This document shows, piece by piece, positions 45,039 through 47,690 of a DNA stretch of 47,690 nucleotides. Each line of letters begins with the position of its first letter. Within the stretch, counting starts at the first letter, position 1. A program made the translations under genes and the position numbers. The DNA lies in NCBI GenBank assembly GCA_944388045.1, contig CALXHG010000015.1, forward strand, positions 1-47,690, in the 5' to 3' direction. Origin of the DNA: an uncultured Clostridia bacterium (lineage in GTDB: Bacteria > Bacillota > Clostridia > TANB77 > CAG-508). The notes beneath the pieces are model-generated. The model ran no database searches and was not told where the DNA came from. It saw only the letters and a list, made by a program, of their open reading frames with translations.

Positions 45039-45254
45039 ATGAATAAAGGGAAAACTGGAATATTATTAATAATATTAGGAAATATATTGTACTTGACTTA
45101 TACTTTCTTTTGTGGTAATGAAGTTACACCATTTAGTGAATTTAGTTCAGGTCTGCTATTAGGTTTATCAATAGGAATTAATTTAACAGGAATAATATTA
45201 TTGGTACTATATATTTCAAAAAATGAAAAAAAAAAAGATTATATAGAAAAGTAA
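45039..45254 (+). CDS. Small membrane protein with two helices
   Basis: 71 residues: helix 1 about residues 6-24 (TGILLIILGNILYLTYTFF), helix 2 about 37-60 (GLLLGLSIGINLTGIILLVLY) and a Lys-rich cytoplasmic end. GGTGAGG precedes the ATG. Function unknown; small membrane proteins of this type accompany conjugation gene sets. Confidence 0.6.
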   Translation: MNKGKTGILLIILGNILYLTYTFFCGNEVTPFSEFSSGLLLGLSIGINLTGIILLVLYISKNEKKKDYIEK

Positions 45255-45265
45255 GGAGGTAAAAA

Positions 45266-45442
45266 ATGTATAAAACTGTTGTTATAGAGTATTCTCCAAA
45301 GGCAGATGACATGGCACAAAAAGTAGAAGAAAAAGCAAATGAAATGTTACAAAATGGCTATGAACTAGTTACTATGTCAATTACAGGAACAGCAAAAGCA
45401 ATTTTAGTATTTAAAAAAGGTTTGAAAAAAAGTTTTATATAA
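45266..45442 (+). CDS. Short DUF4177-like protein
   Basis: 58 residues with AAGGAGG directly ahead. The pattern YKTVVIEYSP...VEEKANEMLQNGYELVTMSITG...ILVFKK fits small DUF4177-type alpha/beta proteins, whose strand-helix-strand core uses the GYELV motif. The function is unknown. It lies between the membrane protein and the DUF4299-like gene. Confidence 0.6.
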   Translation: MYKTVVIEYSPKADDMAQKVEEKANEMLQNGYELVTMSITGTAKAILVFKKGLKKSFI

Positions 45443-45471
45443 ATTACAATTTTATAAGGAGAAAAGTTAAA

Positions 45472-46302
45472 ATGTCAGTTAGTGTAAGAATAAAACAAAA
45501 ATCTTTATTTAAAAAGAAATTAAATATAGAAGAAATTATTAAATTAACAAATTTATCATACGGCGTTAGTGATGAAAATTATAGAATTATTCAAAATGAA
45601 ATAGGAAAGCATACATTGATCTATGATAAAAATAAACTTGCAAGAGGAATTGATATTTCGTTGAATGATACAGATGTTGTACTTCTTTTAAGTTTACCGA
45701 CATCTCCATCAGAAATAAGAAAATTTTATGAAGTAATAGAAATAATATGTAAGAAGTTTAATACTCAAAACTATATTAGAGAAGAAGAGTTAGTTAGTAT
45801 AAAAGATAATGAAAAATTTATCAAATATGATGAAGAAGGAAGTATAGCTGGTCTGGAAGATTTACAAGAAAAAATTGGACAGAATGAGTATAAAAGATTT
45901 GAGATATTTGGAGTATATAACCCCATATCTATTGGTATTAATGAAATTAAAAAGATAAATAATAATTTATATAATCTTGAAGAATATTTGAATAGAATTC
46001 AATCATTAGATGTATATTATGCAACACCAAGAGTATATAGAGTTAAAGAAAAATTAATTGGAATATATGCTATTGGTTCAAATATTCCAAGTGTAGTACC
46101 AACAGAGCCATACATTGTTTTAAATCAAATAAAAGGTATAGAAGAATGGTATGCAATGCTAAAAGAAGGCAAAACAATTAAATATAATGATTTCATAAAT
46201 AATGCCGAGAATAAAGAATATTATGATGCAAACCATATAATTGTAACACTAAGTGATAATGAAGTAGATAATTTATTAGAAAAATATTTTATCGAGATAT
46301 AA
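45472..46302 (+). CDS. DUF4299-like protein
   Basis: 276 residues beginning MSVSVRIKQKSLFKKKLNIEEI, with DLSLNDTDVVLLLSLPTSPSEIRKFYEV-like text and a C-terminal SYxTPR-style stretch (YYATPRVYRVKEKLIGIYAIG) and VPTEPYIVLN. I believe this is the DUF4299 family, seen in ICEs and some chromosomes of Firmicutes, without known function. The ribosome site AAGGAG is good. Confidence 0.6.
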   Translation: MSVSVRIKQKSLFKKKLNIEEIIKLTNLSYGVSDENYRIIQNEIGKHTLIYDKNKLARGIDISLNDTDVVLLLSLPTSPSEIRKFYEVIEIICKKFNTQNYIREEELVSIKDNEKFIKYDEEGSIAGLEDLQEKIGQNEYKRFEIFGVYNPISIGINEIKKINNNLYNLEEYLNRIQSLDVYYATPRVYRVKEKLIGIYAIGSNIPSVVPTEPYIVLNQIKGIEEWYAMLKEGKTIKYNDFINNAENKEYYDANHIIVTLSDNEVDNLLEKYFIEI

Positions 46303-46401
46303 AACTGATAATAATTTTATATTATTACGAATCTATAAAAGTAGGTGCTTTTTGTACTTGCTTTTTTATTATGCAAAAAAATAAGGAAGGAGTTAAAAAA
46401 T

Positions 46402-46860
46402 ATGAATAGTTATATAGAAATGAAAGAAAGACATCAAAAGGAGGTAAATGAGTTTCCAATGAAATTTGCTTTTTCAGACGAACAATTAAAAAAAGCAATG
46501 GAGGAATTAGGATTGACTGAAAATGATTTAGACAAAATTGTAGGTATTGGAGCAGGAGGATTTATTAGAAAAACTGATGTAAATGCTTATAAAGAAATGG
46601 GAAAAAGACAATTTAAGGAATTTTGGAGAGCAATACAAGAGGATAAAGTAGGAGATGGCTTTATTAAAGAAATGTTTTTATATGAACTCGCTAACCATGA
46701 ATATATAATAACAAGAGAAATTGACGATACATTAGATGCATTAGGATTAACTGATAATGATATTAGAAATAATAATAATTTGCGAACAGGTTTATTACTA
46801 GCAGAAAAAGAATATTTAGAACAATGTGAAAAACAAGAGGAAGATGAGGAAGAAATATAA
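46402..46860 (+). CDS. DUF7659-like ICE protein
   Basis: 152 residues from the ATG at 46402 behind AAGGAAGGAG. An upstream in-frame start at 46345 has no ribosome site. EMKERHQKEVNEFPMKFAFSDEQ, GIGAGGFIRKTDV, then MFLYELANHEYIITREIDDTLDALGLT are the hallmarks of a small-protein family found on many Firmicute ICEs. It ends EKQEEDEEEI. The role is unknown, perhaps accessory to conjugation. Confidence 0.7.
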   Translation: MNSYIEMKERHQKEVNEFPMKFAFSDEQLKKAMEELGLTENDLDKIVGIGAGGFIRKTDVNAYKEMGKRQFKEFWRAIQEDKVGDGFIKEMFLYELANHEYIITREIDDTLDALGLTDNDIRNNNNLRTGLLLAEKEYLEQCEKQEEDEEEI

Positions 46861-46886
46861 AAATAAAAGAAATGGAGAATATAGAA

Positions 46887-47477
46887 ATGATAAAAGATAA
46901 AAGAGTAAGTGAAATAATAAATGAAATTCTAAAAAAAGAAATGAATAAAACAATAGAAAGTTTTGTTCAAGTCGAAAAAGTAAATAAAGAAATAACAGGA
47001 AGAAGTTTAGAAATGGATTATAAAAATATGGTTTTATTATATCCGTCAATTTTACTAGAATATGTTGACAATTTAGAAAAAAATACAACTTATAATGAAG
47101 AACAGGGAAATATAATAAAAAATGCACAAAAACAATTAGAAAATTGGATTTCTATATATGAAAGTCCTAACATAGTATCAGAATGTTATGAATATTTAAT
47201 ACAAGAAAAAAATAAATTAGATAATGACTTTAAAGAGAAAACAAGAAACAAAGGATTAGAAGAATCTTTATTAGTAGCAAGTGCAAAAATTGGTGGAATT
47301 GCACTTAGAAACTTGCAAAGAGAAAATAATAACTTAGATGGAGAGATTGAAAAATATCCATACACAAAAGAGGAACTGGAAATGATAGATAAGTTTAGTG
47401 AAATAACAAAAAAACTAGAAATTATTGAAGAATATGTGGAATTAAATTATACAGAAGAAGATGAAGAAGAAATGTGA
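46887..47477 (+). CDS. Hypothetical coiled-coil protein
   Basis: 196 residues from the ATG at 46887, chosen because GGAG lies 9 nt before it; the ATG at 46872 overlaps that GGAG and is unlikely. The protein is helical throughout and ends NYTEEDEEEM. No family is recognised. Confidence 0.55.
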   Translation: MIKDKRVSEIINEILKKEMNKTIESFVQVEKVNKEITGRSLEMDYKNMVLLYPSILLEYVDNLEKNTTYNEEQGNIIKNAQKQLENWISIYESPNIVSECYEYLIQEKNKLDNDFKEKTRNKGLEESLLVASAKIGGIALRNLQRENNNLDGEIEKYPYTKEELEMIDKFSEITKKLEIIEEYVELNYTEEDEEEM

Positions 47478-47506
47478 AATTTCAAAATTCTTTCAAAAAA
47501 CTTTCA

Positions 47507-47592
47507 TTGACTTACTAATAAAAGCACGTTATGATTTTAATATGAAATTATATAGAAAAAATTGAAAGAGGAGAAATCCCCTTTCTTTTTTT
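47507..47592 (+). promoter_or_regulatory. Promoter, leader peptide and attenuator-like terminator
   Basis: TTGACT (47507-47512), a 17-nt spacer and TATGAT (47530-47535) form a strong promoter. A 7-codon leader ORF (MKLYRKN, 47542-47565) follows, and its stop overlaps a hairpin (47564-47585) with a T-run. The design suggests transcription attenuation of the following gene. Confidence 0.5.
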
Positions 47593-47618
47593 GTTATATA
47601 GAAAGGAACAAAAGAAAA

Positions 47619-47690
47619 ATGAAAGGTAACAAACTAAAGACAAAATTAATTGGTTTAATAATAGCTTTTTTTATTGCAGTAATATTATCA
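47619..47690 (+). CDS. Start of an exported or membrane protein (cut by window end)
   Basis: The first 24 codons (MKGNKLKTKLIGLIIAFFIAVILS) form a signal peptide or membrane anchor. GAAAGGA lies 10 nt before the ATG. The rest lies outside the window. Confidence 0.7.
   Translation, partial: MKGNKLKTKLIGLIIAFFIAVILS

Larger units (their letters stand above)
33048..47690. mobile_element. Integrative conjugative element (left part) inserted in cotJC
   Basis: From the cotJC break to the window end there is a run of about 21 co-directional genes. It includes an HTH replication-type protein, DUF4313, a PP-loop ATPase, three DNA methyltransferases, ParB, an RHH accessory protein and a MobP3-like relaxase, followed by small accessory genes and the start of an exported protein. 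This is the processing and regulation half of a Firmicute ICE. The integrase, coupling protein and type IV secretion genes would lie to the right. The exact left border is within 33047-33050. Confidence 0.8.

Overview
The window is very AT-rich DNA from a Gram-positive, spore-forming, Clostridia-like Firmicute. The evidence is strong AGGAGG-type ribosome sites, A/T-ending codons, a cotJ spore-coat operon, secA with a SEC-C tail, an RNase III gene and Firmicute-type mobile elements. I cannot name the species. No tRNA, rRNA or CRISPR array is visible.

Layout. 1-13615 is chromosomal backbone: rnc, an Elp3-like radical SAM gene, a phosphate-binding-like lipoprotein with an anchored DUF3298-like partner, a 226-bp hairpin MITE, a YitT-family transporter-like gene, and most of a giant cyclic beta-1,2-glucan synthase gene (ndvB type). 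13616-27005 is a 13.4-kb Tn4451/TnpX-type mobile element inserted in that gene. It carries an AAA+ ATPase with a palindromic operator region, decayed SEC-C/UPF0158 fragments, a hairpin-rich noncoding stretch before tnpV, a broken relaxase, a lemA / DUF2207 / LRR / radical SAM / small-protein operon that may make a modified peptide, a DUF6076 gene, and a large serine recombinase at the right end. Backbone resumes at 27006 with the end of ndvB, then secA, a flavodoxin, a kduD pseudogene and cotJA-cotJB-cotJC. cotJC is cut by a second mobile element (about 33048 to beyond the window). This one looks like an integrative conjugative element: HTH replication-type protein, PP-loop ATPase, three DNA methyltransferases, ParB flanked by a 96-bp inverted repeat, a MobP3-like relaxase with an RHH accessory protein, and many small acidic proteins.

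Main discovery. Four genes (ndvB, the LRR gene, the C5 DNA methyltransferase and cotJC) are each broken by one extra C. In all four the extra C sits directly before a GGA glycine codon at a conserved or expected glycine, so the zero frame reads CGG and the correct protein continues in the +1 frame. I found 28 other CGG triplets inside genes and none is in frame. So every in-frame CGG in the window is a +1 shift point with the four-base context CGGA. This fits +1 frameshifting or quadruplet decoding at an otherwise unused, perhaps unassigned, CGG codon. A systematic sequencing error or coincident decay remains possible. Two of the sites lie 14-35 nt upstream of the two element insertions.

Other signals: ATPase-promoter palindromes, the parB-flanking inverted repeat with possible centromere hairpins, an intrinsic terminator inside the HTH gene, recurrent acidic-plus-hydrophobic C-terminal tails in element 2, and a minisatellite seeded on the ndvB stop codon.
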